From Limnoperna fortunei (Eukaryota > Mollusca > Bivalvia > Mytilida > Modiolidae), in NCBI GenBank assembly GCA_944474755.1, contig OX104115.1, forward strand, positions 63,740,648 to 63,804,647: a stretch of DNA of 64,000 nucleotides. Reading direction: 5' to 3'. The stretch's first letter is position 1. The number at the start of each line of letters is the position of its first letter. Below, in pieces: positions 48,491 to 61,303 of the stretch. The position numbers and the translations under genes are program-made. Below the pieces are notes generated by a model that saw only the letters and a list, made by a program, of their open reading frames with translations, did no database searches and was not told the DNA's origin.

Positions 48491-51379
48491 AGCAAGGAAT
48501 AAAACTTAACGCAGTATGTTAACATATTGTTACATATAAAACGTATTTCCCAGTAATAGGATTGTTTTTACGTCATTAACCTGATTTATAAATATTTATA
48601 GCTATCCGTTTCGCAGAATTTCCACTTTTCAGCATCTGATAATATCAAAGTGTCGTGTTTGTTTATAAGTGCGTTGAGAGCTTATTGCCTGTAATAAAGT
48701 GTTGTAAAAAATTCAAAAAATTCAAAAGATGAAATACAATCTTAATGAGTGTACGCAGAATTACCACCAACTTGATTCACTTGTAAAGCTTTCTGTGAAT
48801 AAGCCAGAGTGTTCTCAATAAAGATGTAACAAATATACATAGATCGTTTAAGTAAAACGTGGTATTGTCATATAAAAAAACTCTTCAAGATGTTCAATTT
48901 TCTTCCATGTTTAACAGTTTAAACTAACATTGATTTAATTTTTAGGAGAAACATTTGATAACCTTGAAGAAAAACAGTACAATATATACATGTAATACCC
49001 CTATCTTAGCGTTTGTGTACTCCATATGATATAAGATCAATGCAACACAGTATCGTTTGTTGTACAAATTAACAGGTACGGTACAACAACTCCAATTAAA
49101 TATATTCCGGAGAAATTCCGTAAATCACTGGTATGGTGTTAGTTTCTATCACACCAATTCGTCATAACTTGGCTAAATTTATTTGTGTGTTTACAATATA
49201 GACCATTACGTCATATAGTTGATTCTGTTTATAGCCCAATCGTTTCCATTTTTATTGACTTAACACGATTATCTACATGTACATGTCATGAACTAGTAAG
49301 AACACGTGAACTTTTTAAATCCCACTGACCTAAAAAGGGGGGGTCCCAGTCCTAAACCAGCAGCGTTGGCCATTTCTTTATACGCTTCCAGTGGCAGTCA
49401 AAATTGTGTTTCCGTTAGTCCATCTAGGTTGATTTATTTTATTTGTCCTCGTCTGAATAAAGCTCAAATAGTGGTTGTTGGAAGTTATTCTTGAGTAGTG
49501 ACTTTTTTTTTGGTGGCGGGGGGGGGGGGGCTAGGCAAAATTCTTTATTGAAATCTACTAACAACACAACATACATGTAAGAGTTCCGAAACATACAAAA
49601 TTAAATTAAACATGTGTATTATGTACAAAGAACGATAACTCACAGAAAACTCACTGACCATGACATTCTACATTATAACATCACTGTTCATCAGAAAACA
49701 AAACCATTTGTTTCATATGATCAGGGAGATATTCGTGAGCTTCACAAAGCACCAGACCTCCACTGAAAAAACAACAATCATTATGTTATTATAATACAAA
49801 TTGTGTTATTGAATCATAATTTTCGATGGCTTAATAAGAACTGATTTCTGATGCTTAGTATTTGTAATTACGAGAGTATCGAAGATACATATATTTATCA
49901 CTTTATTTTTTACTATCTTTAGTAAGTTTTACTCGGGATTTCTGATCTGTAGATTTTATGTACTAAATAGTTTTATGTTATATTTCTTCTTCTATTTTAT
50001 TATGGAAGGTTTTCTTCTTGGACTTTCCATTCTTAAACACTTTCCGGGGGTACTCGCTAAGTTAAGCTTGAGGCTTGACATGGAAACTGGAACCCACAAG
50101 TGTTTTTCCAGCATATATACCTTTATATATTTTATATTATTCACAACATATTATAAACATAATTTTAGTAAATATTATCTCTATTTCCAATTTTAATTAA
50201 TTAACATAACTAACTGATGAAAATAAATAAATTTTTCTAAGCTTTTTAAAATTTAAAACAAACACGTCTGTTAGATGGAAACACAGTTATTATAACCATG
50301 ACAATATATATGTTTACAAAATTTCTAACTACAATAACACTTCACTACTCCAATTAAATTCAGAGCTCTCAAAACAGTCTTGTTCTAATATATTAGCGTA
50401 TCGCAGTTTAAAAATACGCTCTGCCACTGTTAGCTTTTTTTAAATTTGATAATCTTTCATCAATATACATGTATATGTACATTAACAAAAGCAATAAAAA
50501 TTGTGATGGTGGCTAAACATTCAAATGTTATACCTGTCATTTCAAAATTGAGACATATTGGCACATATGCTACATTTCGCAACTGGGATTAGCAATTAAT
50601 ATAACTTACTATATTTTACTATTTAATCCATAAATCGCTTCTAATTTTAAATCTTTTTCTACTACATGTACTATATTTATACGTGTCACGTGACTTATAT
50701 TTTAATTTCTTTTAAAAACTCAATAGCTGAGCAACATTTTCCATTTCGTATAACCTAACTTTGTATATTTCATCACGTGACTGATTGTTGACGTCATAAT
50801 TAAATGTATTGATGACGTTGACTATACATGAATTCTTCCGCAAACTAAAGGTGACGATACTAATAATTGTGAATTGCAAATATTATTTGACTACTGGTTA
50901 AATATTGTCTTTCTTATTTCTTTTCATAATATTGAATTAATATAAGAATTGTTTTCAATTGTTGGTTAGATTATTGGATATAAACGACTTTGGGTTGGGT
51001 TTACGCCACGTGGTTTACGCTGTACATAAACATTGGTGTATACCTGTCAACTATGTATATATTTTCTGTGAATACAGATTTGGATATCACCGCCTGCTAG
51101 TGGAGACATGTAGGTAGCAAGGTTTTTACAGACCCTGCATCCTATGTGACTCCAAAGACATTGGTGACGAGTTCCATTACATAATGTCTTGTAAATACTT
51201 AGAGAACGACAGCAATACTCGCCCAAATATTGTCATAGCAACCAAAATGTTTTTAAATTTTATCAACTAGTCTCCTCACGTAATGTTGTTTTATTAGTAA
51301 AATTATGCAGATGTATAAAAATTATAAATGTGAAAGTTCCTCCTCGTTAAAGATTTATACAATAGTTGCTTATTTAGAG
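48491..51379. other. Gene-free AT-rich stretch with a poly-G run
   Basis: A G-rich run lies near 49516-49530. ORFs at 49306-49494 and 49975-50196 show no recognisable domains. Confidence 0.45.
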
Positions 51380-51521
51380 GGCATTGTCATGATATCTTGA
51401 CTGAACAATGGAGGGTGGTATTGCCTGAAACATTGATAATGACCGAGCCAAAGGCGAGGGCATTATCAATGTTAAAGGCATTACCACTGTCCCGAGTGCT
51501 GTCAAGTATCATGACAATGCC
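51380..51521. repeat. Nested palindromic fold-back element
   Basis: GGCATTGTCATGATATCTTG pairs with CAAGTATCATGACAATGCC; inside, GGTATTGCCT pairs with AGGCATTACC and AACATTGATAATG with CATTATCAATGTT. The apex is ACCGAGCCAAAGGCGAGG. Confidence 0.9.
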
Positions 51522-51778
51522 AGCTATATATCCAACTATTATATTTATTTTATTTAAGAATTAAGAAACCATGTGTTTAAGACTGTATTATATATTTGTA
51601 GCTGCTTGCTGTATGATTTAAATGTTTGGCCTCATGATATATCATTGTTTGGCATTTTAGGCTATACTCAGTTAGCTTTCTAAACTTTAAGACATTTTTT
51701 CCTCATGTGGGTTGTACATGTACATGCATTTTTTTATAAATTAAAAAAAAAAACAGTTTATGTTGCCTGTTACTGGAG

Positions 51779-51835
51779 AGGGCATTACCACGACGTGATA
51801 ACGCCCGTCTCGTTATCAGGGCGTGATAATGCCCT
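51779..51835. repeat. Palindrome related to the 51.4-kb fold-back
   Basis: AGGGCATTACCACGACGTGA pairs with the complement of GGGCGTGATAATGCCCT. It uses the same GGGCATTA/TAATGCCC words as 51380-51521, so the two may be ends of one ~460-bp element. Confidence 0.7.
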
Positions 51836-51839
51836 GATG

Positions 51840-52800
51840 TCAAATTACTGCAAATTAATTAATGTTTATGAAAATAATGTCATTCATTCATTTGGTATTT
51901 TCATTTTTCATACTATCAACAAATGTTGGAGTTTTTTTCTGCAGAGACAACAACATAACTGTCATCCGTAATTTTGTTAAATAAAGTTCGTCAGCTATGC
52001 TGACATGATATCGGAAGGGCAAAATTAAAACAGTAGCTAAAAACCGAATATCGATATTAATAAAATATCGCACAAAAATGCCAACAAAATGCAGCGTTTC
52101 TGAGATTTTTCATACATGCATGTAACCGAATAGCTCGGATAACATTTTGTATATAGGTCAAAAGATAAACAGTCACACTGTATATGTTTTCTTGTCTTAT
52201 TCAAAATATTAAGATATCCTTTGCAGTGAAAAAAAGAATTCAGTGAACACTATCTTCCATGGGTGTTTTTACATAATTATCTTATTATTTGAATGCTTTT
52301 TTTTTTAAATTAGCACATCTTTTGTGCGACCAATCATATATTGTTTAGTGACAGTTATTATTTACGTCGTTCGTTACAGTCGACATGCGTTTTGCCATTA
52401 TAAGTAAATGCAAATCTATAGATTAATAGTCTGTATCTGAATTGTTCGATTTCTGTACATGACATATACCATGCAAGATTAAATTCTAATTGTTTTTCCA
52501 TATGGGTAAACCACTAATCGATTATTATTTCGTTGAAACAGAGAGTTAGTTTAAATGTAAAATTCTCAGCTAAAGAATATTTGGTTCGTCTGGTAAAATT
52601 AAAAATATTCTTGCAAATTGTTTTTCTGACTGCAAAATCAGAGTCGGGAGAATTCTAGTTTTCTTAAAATATCAACTAGGTATTCGTACGTTTTCTGAGT
52701 TCGATTTCTCTCTTAAAATGAATTTAATGTTTGCTTAATGTTTATTTATTTCTTTTGAAAATAGTTGTAGACTAAACACGTTTAATCTGACCGTTTTTTT
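51840..52800. other. Gene-free AT-rich stretch
   Basis: Nothing supported. Confidence 0.5.
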
Positions 52801-52820
52801 TTGCTTTATTTATTGTTCAT

Positions 52821-52831
52821 AACATGGCGGC
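52821..52831 (+). promoter_or_regulatory. YY1-like site
   Basis: AACATGGCGGC matches the YY1 core (AAnATGGCGGC), typical near start sites of animal housekeeping promoters. It lies 89 bp upstream of the candidate ATG at 52920. Confidence 0.35.
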
Positions 52832-52919
52832 GCCCATAGCTCTATGTACTAGTACTTTGCTGTCTTCAGTATAATTCAAGTTATTGATTTATCATGTTTA
52901 TTCAGAACTCATCCTAACA

Positions 52920-54517
52920 ATGTCTAAAAAGGGGGGTCAAAGGTAAGAGAAATATTTGTTTGGTCAATATTTAATGACCAACATATGAAAAAAAAATCCA
53001 TAGGCATTTATCACTAACAAGTCCGCACGAAATGTTATTTGTCAATCATTTGTTGAAAGCTACTGGCAACTGAAACGCGTTAATGAACAACAGATTCTAA
53101 TGTAATAATAGTAAATAAATTCCACATGCACAAGGGAACATAGTACAACAAACCTCTGTCGTCCAATGCTTTTGTTTTACAATAAAAATCGTTGGACGGT
53201 TGTGGATTCCTGCATTAATCTCATTAAAATGAAACACGGCAAAAAAAATGGGTTAACTTCGCACTGGGTAACTGTTACATAAAATTATACGTTCACATAA
53301 TAGAGTACAATTATATTTTGTAATGCGTTGCCCAAGAAAATGAAAAAGAATCAAGTTCTGCGAAAATGATTACATATATAACTATTAAGTTGTATTTTGA
53401 CTTTTTTATTTAATGAAATTGTTGTTACAAATCAAACAAAACCCAAAAATTCAAGCTCTATCAAGTCATGATAGAACTACTAAAATAATACCACCAACCT
53501 ATGTGCAGTAGATTCCTGTTCGAATACATTATTGATCAACAGCGGCGTTCGGTTTAGAAAATAGGAATACCAATCGGAAGATCTAGCATAACTTGTGAGT
53601 AAAATATTACTATCAGGTGACAATTTGGAGGTTGACGTTATCCCGCTTGTCGTAATTTAGTTTGTAGTTTTCCGTTTGAGTCTTTCCCGAGAAGAAGATC
53701 TTTGTAAGAGGCCGACTCGATACAATTGGTAGAGTCCTTAATTTCAGGCTCCCTTTCTGTTTTTTTTCCTTGAAGAAACAGACTTTAAGATTAAAAACGG
53801 TCACCTAAACCGCAATAAAACAAACAGACAAGAGTGTGTGGGGGATTCTGACGGTAAGTGATTTCTTAACCTTTTTTAAATTTTACCAGAAAGATGTGTA
53901 CGAAAACGCTGTCAAAATTTTGAAAAACGTAACGTTATTGTCTTAGATGCCACTAAAGCCAAATAAACTTTTATTACCTGAAGTAGACATCAAATCTTTA
54001 ATAACTTTAAATTAAACTTGATTATTGATCCTGTGTTGGTCGCATTTTACCATAGCTACCAATTACAGTCTAATACCTGTCAACATCGAGATTGCGGGTT
54101 CAAGTCTCACTCAGGGCAAGTTGCGCTCGACTAAATTTTAATTGAAACGGATTGCCACTTTTCCTACCAGTACTTCGATTTCCTCCCCAAATAAAAACCG
54201 GAATACAAGATGAAGCTAAAGTGGCGTTTAACAACATTTAAATAACATAATTTAGTAGTCAGTTGTACATTTTACGCACACCTTTATAAACATTGTTGTC
54301 TATGACAAGAAGGCTTTCGAGAGATTACAGACAAGTCCGTACACACTTGACTGATTAAATTGAGTTTCAGCTACATCTTATTCAGCACGCATGTTATACC
54401 TGCATCACACGTACGCAATCTTGTGTATGCTGCGTTATACATACTAACAAAATGTGTAATGCATCAAGTTAAATTGATTTGCAGAACATCAGTGCAGCAG
54501 GAGACTGATCGGCTAGC
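52920..54517 (+). CDS. Possible 5' exons of an unidentified gene
   Basis: Exon 52920-52942 reads MSKKGGQ plus two bases and ends at AAAG|GTAAGAG. Exon 54485-54517 follows GATTTGCAG and ends GCTAGC|GTAAGTAC. The phases (2 then 2) fit, giving an arginine across the junction, then TSVQQETDRLA. Basic then polar-charged, as in many N-termini. No third exon was found to the end of the window, so the gene would have long introns or leave the window. Short exons with good sites arise by chance, so this is a hypothesis. Confidence 0.3.
52943..54484. other. Interval between the two candidate exons
   Basis: Apart from SINE copy 8 (54075-54248), only AT-rich sequence. ORF 53613-53804 (minus) is unrecognised. 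Confidence 0.4.
54075..54248 (+). mobile_element. SINE copy 8, 5'-truncated
   Basis: Starts at CTGTCAACATCGAGATTGCG, keeps the B box GGGTTCAAGTCT and a shortened body, and ends AAGTGGCGTTTAACAACATT. Confidence 0.8.
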
Positions 54518-55939
54518 GTAAGTACTTAAATCTTTAGATTAATGGTATATTTTAATGTTTTACATTTCCTCCAGATAATCAACTGACAGAACACTTTTCA
54601 CATAAATATTGCTGATATTATTTAGATAGAACGATACTAAATGTTTTACCATATTCGAAAACACTCACATTTCCGAGATTTGCATACCTTTCTAAAATTG
54701 ATCAGGATTAACCTGGGCTATGAGATTAGTAAACTTTCATTCAACATTAAAAAATATATGTGACATCTATCCGTGACCTTAGTTAGACCATTTTGAGACG
54801 CTCCCACTTTGACATGCACTTCCTTATGCAGTGAATGTAAAAATACAAACATTTTACCACTTCTTAAAACTTAATTAGTGGAGCTTACAGGCGAAAAATT
54901 GTACACATAACCATTTACTGACCCAATCAGAACACCATCGTAGGTATTCACAGTTGTACATAATGTAGGGTACACGATCTGGTAACCTGTTACTGGTACA
55001 CATTTACTACCGTTATACCTATACCAATTTGCAAGAGAACCATTTTAGTCAAGATTCCTGCAGCAAGTACATATGACATAATTGTAATAAAAGTTGTAGT
55101 GGTATTCAAAGAGTTTTTCCAGAATCACTGAGATTTACCATTTCATCGGGAAGACTTTTAACTGTTCACTTCTCAATACATGTTTATATATCCATGTTGA
55201 TAAAATTTTGTTAAATATGTCTAGGAATATTCAAATTTTCATCTTGCTTAATAATGCTGGTTTTCTGTGTTCATGAACTTTATAAGTTCTTTAGATCAAG
55301 GGTTTTCACGGTCTTTAACGGTTCCTCTCTTAATAAAATACTGGTCGCCATGATACTGGTAAAAAATGCTTCAAGTGGAGTTAACCCCATTAAATAGACA
55401 ATAAATAAAACAATGTATACACTTCGGGATTAACATTACTTGGTTTGCAAAAGCCTTTTACTTGGAAGCACGCTGAATTAAATTTCAAAAAAAAAAATGT
55501 GCACAGCTCTTGTCATTTTAACGACAACAGCAAATACAACTTTTGTTGAAGATCTTTTGAGTTAGTACATTAATAAAATGAATTCCAATAGATAATAAAT
55601 ATCATTTATATTGTATATGACTATTGCTATTTGAAGTACAAGTTTATGTGTTATGGAATCGCGCTGACCTAATCGTTATATGAAAGGATAAAAACAATTT
55701 GCAATATGATTCCTAATGACAATCATCAATAATGTTAATGGTTTCCGTTATTTAAAGTCAAAACTTTCTGGATAATGGATTAGGTCAGACGATTAATCTT
55801 CAGCATACGTGTTACAATGTTTTAGTATATAATTACTATAAACGAGTAATATTACATTAAATACTCTATACAAGTGTAAACAAATGTAGAATTTTAGAAG
55901 AGATCTTGTGAAGGGTTATCAATCAATTGGACTAGACAT
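54518..55939. other. Gene-free stretch with a SINE 3' remnant
   Basis: A short SINE tail at about 55318-55412 (GGTCGCCATGATACTGG, GGAGTTAACCCC). Otherwise nothing. Confidence 0.5.
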
Positions 55940-56044
55940 AACAAGAAAACTTTTGATGCTGAGCATCAATTCGCCGCCGAATTATTCTACATGTTTGTCT
56001 GTATAATAATAATGTTTTTATCTATGTTACAGAGGTTCTTTATG

Positions 56045-56192
56045 TTTGTTTGCTTAGATGTTGCTTAACGCCACTTTTAGCAATTTTTCATGCCATTCAT
56101 GTCGTGCAGTTTTATTGGGGGAGGAAGCCGGAGTACCCGGAGAAAATACGCGACCATCGATAGAAAAACTGGTAATCCTTGTCAATTAAGTT
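56045..56192 (-). mobile_element. SINE copy 10, truncated
   Basis: GGGGGAGGAAGCCGGAGTAC and ACTGGTAATCCTTGTCAATT, minus orientation; head missing. Confidence 0.85.
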
Positions 56193-56410
56193 ATTTTATG
56201 TTATGTGCAGTTATGTGCAGTTATAATATATAATGTCGTAATGAGTCAAAGAAGCTTTAAGTCATTTTGTTCAAATCATACATGAACAGGATGCATTTTA
56301 GACATAATAGTGTCATTTGCTGCACTGCACTTAACACGCTTGTCCAGGAGACTGCATAATAATAAAACGTTTCGAATCTTGAATATGTTTTTTTTTCTTT
56401 GCAAAACTTT

Positions 56411-56567
56411 TCTTACCGAGAGTCGGGTTTTTTCTCTGTGTACTCCGGGGTCCTCTCCACCCCTACCCCCCCCCCCAAAAAAAAAAAAGACAAAAAAAAC
56501 TGGACGCCAGTATATGCTGAAAATTGATGAAAGTGGTGTTAAAAAGCATTTATACAAACAAAAATAA
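56411..56567 (+). mobile_element. SINE copy 11, truncated
   Basis: CCGAGAGTCGGGTTTTTTCT, TGTACTCCGGGGTCCTCTCC, a C-run and A-run expansion at 56466-56488, then CTGGACGCCAGTATATGCTG. Confidence 0.8.
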
Positions 56568-56591
56568 TTCATGCAAGTAGCGTTTTTTGTT

Positions 56592-56693
56592 TTTGTTTGA
56601 AAATTGTTTAACGGCACTATCAGCAATTTTTCAGCTATATCATGGCGTCCAGTTTTTATTGGGAGAGGAAGCCGGAGTACCCGCAGAAAATGT
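56592..56693 (-). mobile_element. SINE copy 12, truncated, inverted to copy 11
   Basis: TTTTCAGCTATATCATGGCG and AGGAAGCCGGAGTACCCGCA, only 25 bp from copy 11, forming an inverted pair. Confidence 0.85.
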
Positions 56694-57560
56694 AAAAAGT
56701 TGAAATACAAATCATCTGGACAATATGGCAGCTATACGAGACAGATAATCTGATATACAAAATACATGCAAGATTGTCTTTTACAATTTTACATTGGCTT
56801 AAAAAAAAGTATATGTAGAGGTCCAGCATTAATAATCGAAGTAGCTTTTCATATAACATAATTCTTGCGTAGCAAGCACCTCGGATTTTAGATAGAAATA
56901 AAAAAAAATTACTCTTTGTAAGGACTATCTAATAAACATTCGCTTAGAATCAGAATTGCAATTTCTAAAAAGAAGGTATTTGAACTTTTTCCCCAGTCCT
57001 GCAGTTGGGATAAGTTTGAATTACCGATTTGTAAATTTTGCGCAAATGTAATCTTTTTTCCTACATTTAATCATATATATATAGTTGATTTTAAAACTAA
57101 TGTTCATGTAGTTCCATGAAATAAATTATTGACATAACATTATTTATTGCATCTTACAAAAGACGGCATAGTCCGGAACTGTATACATAAAATAGCCGAT
57201 TATTTTCTTGTTTCGATTTTCATCCGCAATTGTATACACAAAATAACCTTATTATTCTGGTTTTCGATATTTCAGAGCTACGTTCATCGATAGCGCTTTT
57301 ACCGAAGACAAAGTACTAGGACAAAAATGGTCTCCCTCTATTATTAACTTCCGTAAAGAGAAGACCAAAAATATTTATCATTGCATGAAAATTTTATATC
57401 ACCCAAGCATTTTTGCAGTCCAGCGTTGTATTTTGTGTAAAATATTCAGTTAGCTTGAATGATTGACGTACTATTCGCAAAATTCTTTTCATTTAATGGT
57501 AACTAAGTATAATTCATTTATTTTCTCCTTGATCCATTCTTAGCAACGAAAGTGAATACA

Positions 57561-58477
57561 AATAAATCGTCACCCTCTTGGGCGGCAATAGTGAAATCGG
57601 TATTCGGACAAAGTGCGAGACATTTCCCATGACCATCGCAAACGACGAACCCCAATGGGTTTCGAACACATAAAAAATACTGAACCTAAGTTACACTTCC
57701 GTTTTAATTTATGGTCAAAATTTCCTATGGAAAATCGCCCGATCAAAACTTAAAAACCCGCTGCATTTCTAAACGCCGAATATTTTCAGGAAATAATTTA
57801 ATAATTGTTTGATCTACAAAAGAAGCAAAACCTCGACCATACGCGGTATGCAGGTTTTATTTCTCAGGCAAAACACATACACCAAAACACGCTGACTTAT
57901 ACTATGGTTTTTACCAATTACGACTCAGTAATGCTTCTGTATTATTTCGACCGGTAAGGCTTCAAAATAATGGAACAAAATAAAAACTCTCTCATCAAAA
58001 ATAAGTAAAAACTAAAAACTCAAAGGGACTTGTGGCAAGTTCACACCCATAACTTGAGAGACTTGTGGCAAGTCTACACCCATAACTTGAGGGACTTGTG
58101 GCAAAACTTTATATTTCAGTTTGTAACATGCATCACAAATTAAGTTAGTTACATGTATTAGAATAATTAATTAAACGGTCCACGAAAGAGTATTTTATCT
58201 ATACTTAGGACATGTACAAGAACAATGTAAATCTTAAGATGTCGATAAGTAATCAAAAAACGCAGCCCTCGTACCACATAACAAAACCCTCGTCCATATA
58301 ACAGAAAACGCGTGAACACCACTACGTTAAACATGCAACCAACAAATCGTCAATAAACAGAACCCTTTTGGTGAATAGAAATTGTCTTGCTTGTCGTATA
58401 TTTAGAATTTATCAGACCTTTCATGCTGATTTCAAGAATTTTTGTTGTTTGCTGTCTTGAGTTTTTTTGAATAAATA
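57561..58477. repeat. Gene-free stretch with a short tandem repeat
   Basis: GGGACTTGTGGCAAG, TTCACACCCATAACTTGAG occurs about 2.5 times at 58021-58100. The rest is unremarkable; 57570-57700 is somewhat GC-richer. Confidence 0.6.
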
Positions 58478-58786
58478 TGATATGTATATACACCTAACGT
58501 TAATTGTAAGGGTAGATATATTGGTTTAAAAGCAGAAGATAGAATATGTAATATGTGCAGGGATGAAGTTGAGGATGAGCTTCACTTCCTCCTAAAATGT
58601 AAATGTCTAGACGAGAACAGGTGTCCATACCTTAATATACTAGAAAATAGATTTAGAAATTTTTCAAAGTTATCTCTAGAGAATAAATTCATCTGGCTAC
58701 TCAGTAATGAGGATGTAGATGTTATTAATATATTATATAATCTCTTGGGTGAACTATTTGATAAAAGGGATAAATTACTTAAATAA
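58478..58786 (+). pseudogene. Non-LTR retrotransposon ORF2 C-terminus
   Basis: The open frame before the ATG near 58553 adds GRYIGLKAEDRICNM. Then CRDEVEDELHFLLKCKCLD gives the C-x2-C...H-x4-C finger found at the end of many LINE polymerases, followed by LSLENKFIWLLSNED and a Lys-rich end at TAA. No RT or endonuclease remains upstream: a 5'-truncated copy, the usual fate of LINEs. The following ~370 bp to AATAAAGAATTTGAATTTG near 59140 may be its 3' UTR. Confidence 0.7.
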
Positions 58787-59879
58787 CAATCATACTTTAT
58801 AATTAATCTATATACATGTAGATATGTAAACAACCTGTAAGTAATAAAGGCCTTAGGCACAATATGGAGATGTCTCCCCTTATTGATCATGAAGGACCAC
58901 AGTGTGCCTCTTGCAAAATATATGTTTAATCTGTCTTGTTAATGTGACACACATATTTCTTTGGTTGACATTTTCATTTGCCTTTTTCGAGTCCTGTTAT
59001 GTCTTCTAAATGTACAATCACAACAATCATACATGAATCACTTATTACTATTACTTTAGTTTTTGCATGTCTTTTTATTATGTTATGAATAATTATATTG
59101 TAATTTGATCTGCCCATATGGGCACCTTGATTGGTTATAATAAAGAATTTGAATTTGTACGGTGAGACTCATCATTGTAATGGAAGCTGCAATTGAACAT
59201 TTGTGTCAATTTTTTCTGTTGTTCATTCGTTTGAATGCCGTTTAACGCTATTCTTTTTAGCTAAATCGTGGAGGGTAATGCGCCGAGGGTCGTACCTTAC
59301 ACGCCAGAAATGGAAAACCAGCTTTACCTCGTTGATTCGTGCCTTATTCAGAGTCAGAGTGGCGCTAGCCCACAGGGACAATATGTACAATGCCTCCTGT
59401 TCATCGCAAATGTATTGGGAATATTACAAGCGTACATCTCCTATTTAGAACCAGGTGACTACTAGTAGAAAATGACCGCTTGTCAGGCCAACTTGTCACT
59501 GTCTTATTCAGACAGTAGCAATGGCCTACTCCTTATTCAGAAATAGCCAATTGCGTTGTAAACTTTATAATCAATACCTTTCAGCTATTAGCAAGGCAGG
59601 AGCCCTTATTCAGAAATATCTACTTGGTGTCCTTATGTAGAACTACCTGAGAATTTACTTACTTATTGGAGGGGGAAGGTTTAACGTCCTTGACTTCTGT
59701 AAAACGGTCTCGCACGGACTTATTGCCTCAAGACTTCTATTAAAATATTTACATATTTATTGGAATATTTTGGGAGATATAGGAGAAAAATAGATTAAAA
59801 ATATAACAGAAAATAAATAAAATAAAGTGAAATATGATAAAATATAGAAAAAGAAGAGCCAGAGGGTCCGCAACCAAAA
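58787..59879. other. Likely LINE 3' UTR, then unassigned sequence
   Basis: 58787-59158 is the probable LINE tail. At 59268-59465 an ORF of 65 codons (YLVDSCLIQSQSGASPQGQY inside) is GC-richer than its surroundings and unrecognised. CTTATTCAGA recurs several times between 59340 and 59620. Confidence 0.35.
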
Positions 59880-60240
59880 ACTCTTAGTGGAAGTAGATTT
59901 GTCAAGCGCCGCCAGCTAGAGAACCAAGAAAGCCAGTAGCATGTACGGCACGTGCCATGGCAAAGGCGCGAGTTCCAACTCTTATCGAATACTGCCAATG
60001 GGATCTTTAACGTGCCAGCTGATGGAATACTCTACACGAGGCACCAGTTTTACGTCTCAACTGACAGACAAAAAAAATTCAAAACTTATTAACATGTATA
60101 TATACATTACCCGAGAAGAAATTATCGTACCATCTCTTTTTGCGAGGGTACGAATTTAGTCCCATTACTCGTAATGTAGCAGAGCGGGATTGAATCCCTT
60201 CCGGCACTTTGATGGTTACATGAAGTTGCATATATTATCA
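59880..60240 (+). repeat. Dispersed mollusc repeat
   Basis: CCAACTCTTATCGAA and GGGATCTTTAACGTGCCAGC match the intronic fragment at 17521-17660 (inverted there). Non-coding. Confidence 0.6.
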
Positions 60241-60614
60241 GCCATGGTCAATCTTGATATCTTTCGACAGTGCCACCATTTTTTTAATCGGTTTCGTGTT
60301 TAAGATCGATCATTATTATACTCGATGATAGTTATTGCCGTTTTTAATAACCCCCCTCTATAGTTGTGTATTGATTGAAATCTATGCCTCTGTTTAATTA
60401 CGTTTACTACATGATAAACATTGATAAACCTAAAACTGAATTGTGTGTTGCATTTTTCGAAGGTACATGTATCTGTATATTACTGGATTCTTACTACGGA
60501 ATGGGTGTTACAGTATGCAAATACGCACGATTATTCTACAATAAGGTCACATTATCCATATACGGAAAAATTATCAACATAGCATTTTCCACGTGCATCT
60601 TCAAAGACTAAAAA

Positions 60615-60830
60615 AGAAATTGCTTCAATAAAAATCGTTCCTCGTTAGTTTCGCAATGTCTGAAGCTTTAATAACGTAAAGAAGTTGAATATTATGTTTG
60701 AATTTTGTTTAAATGGATCGAAGTTTAAAAAAAAATTGGTGCATTACGAGTAATAAGACTAAATTCTGCCGTTAATCCGACAAATCACAAAACTAACTTC
60801 GGATTATAACGGCAGTAAAATTCGGCCTAA
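60615..60830 (+). repeat. Dispersed repeat, copy 2
   Basis: Same order of words as 48290-48490, including CTGCCGTTAATCCGACAAAT and TCGGATTATAACGGCAG, here a better inverted pair. Confidence 0.75.
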
Positions 60831-61141
60831 CATTAGGTTAACTACAAAGTATGTACCGACGGCTTTCAATCAATCAACTCTGATCGGACAATGTACTAAT
60901 TGCTTCCGGACAATAGCCCGAACTGTTTATTAAATTACTATAATGTCAAAACAAATATAGAAAACGAAACGGATTCACATTGCCACTTCGATATAGACTC
61001 TTTCAAAAAACCATTTGCAAAGGTAACCTAAATCAATTTTGTAGCAGGAGTCCAGTTTTTATTGGGGGAGAAATATTCCAGTTTTCCATAAAGAGATCTA
61101 ACTTCTAAATAGATTTAAACTTTAAAATAGATTAATAGGTT

Positions 61142-61296
61142 CTTTCATACGTTTTTGGGAAAGACCGGTTGATCTTTTATGAGTGATAGAAATTTTATGT
61201 CTTTTCGCGAGTGGAGCGCAGCGAAACGAGCCAAAAAACATAAAAATTTCCTTTACGAGTGAAAGGTTACACGAACTTTCCAAAAAACGTATGAAA
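61142..61296. repeat. Fold-back element
   Basis: TTTCATACGTTTTTGGGAAAG pairs with CTTTCCAAAAAACGTATGAAA. Inner arms AAATTTTATGTCTTTT and AAAAAACATAAAAATTT. Apex GCGAGTGGAGCGCAGCGAAA. Confidence 0.85.
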
Positions 61297-61303
61297 ACAC
61301 CTA

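Larger units (their letters stand above)
55940..57560. repeat. Duplicated segment, copy B, with three SINE insertions
   Basis: Collinear with 10440-11560 but about 500 bp longer, because SINE fragments sit at 56045-56192, 56411-56567 and 56592-56693. A ~50 bp piece near 57175-57240 (TGTATACA, AAAATAGCC/AAAATAACC) is also partly repeated. Confidence 0.8.
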
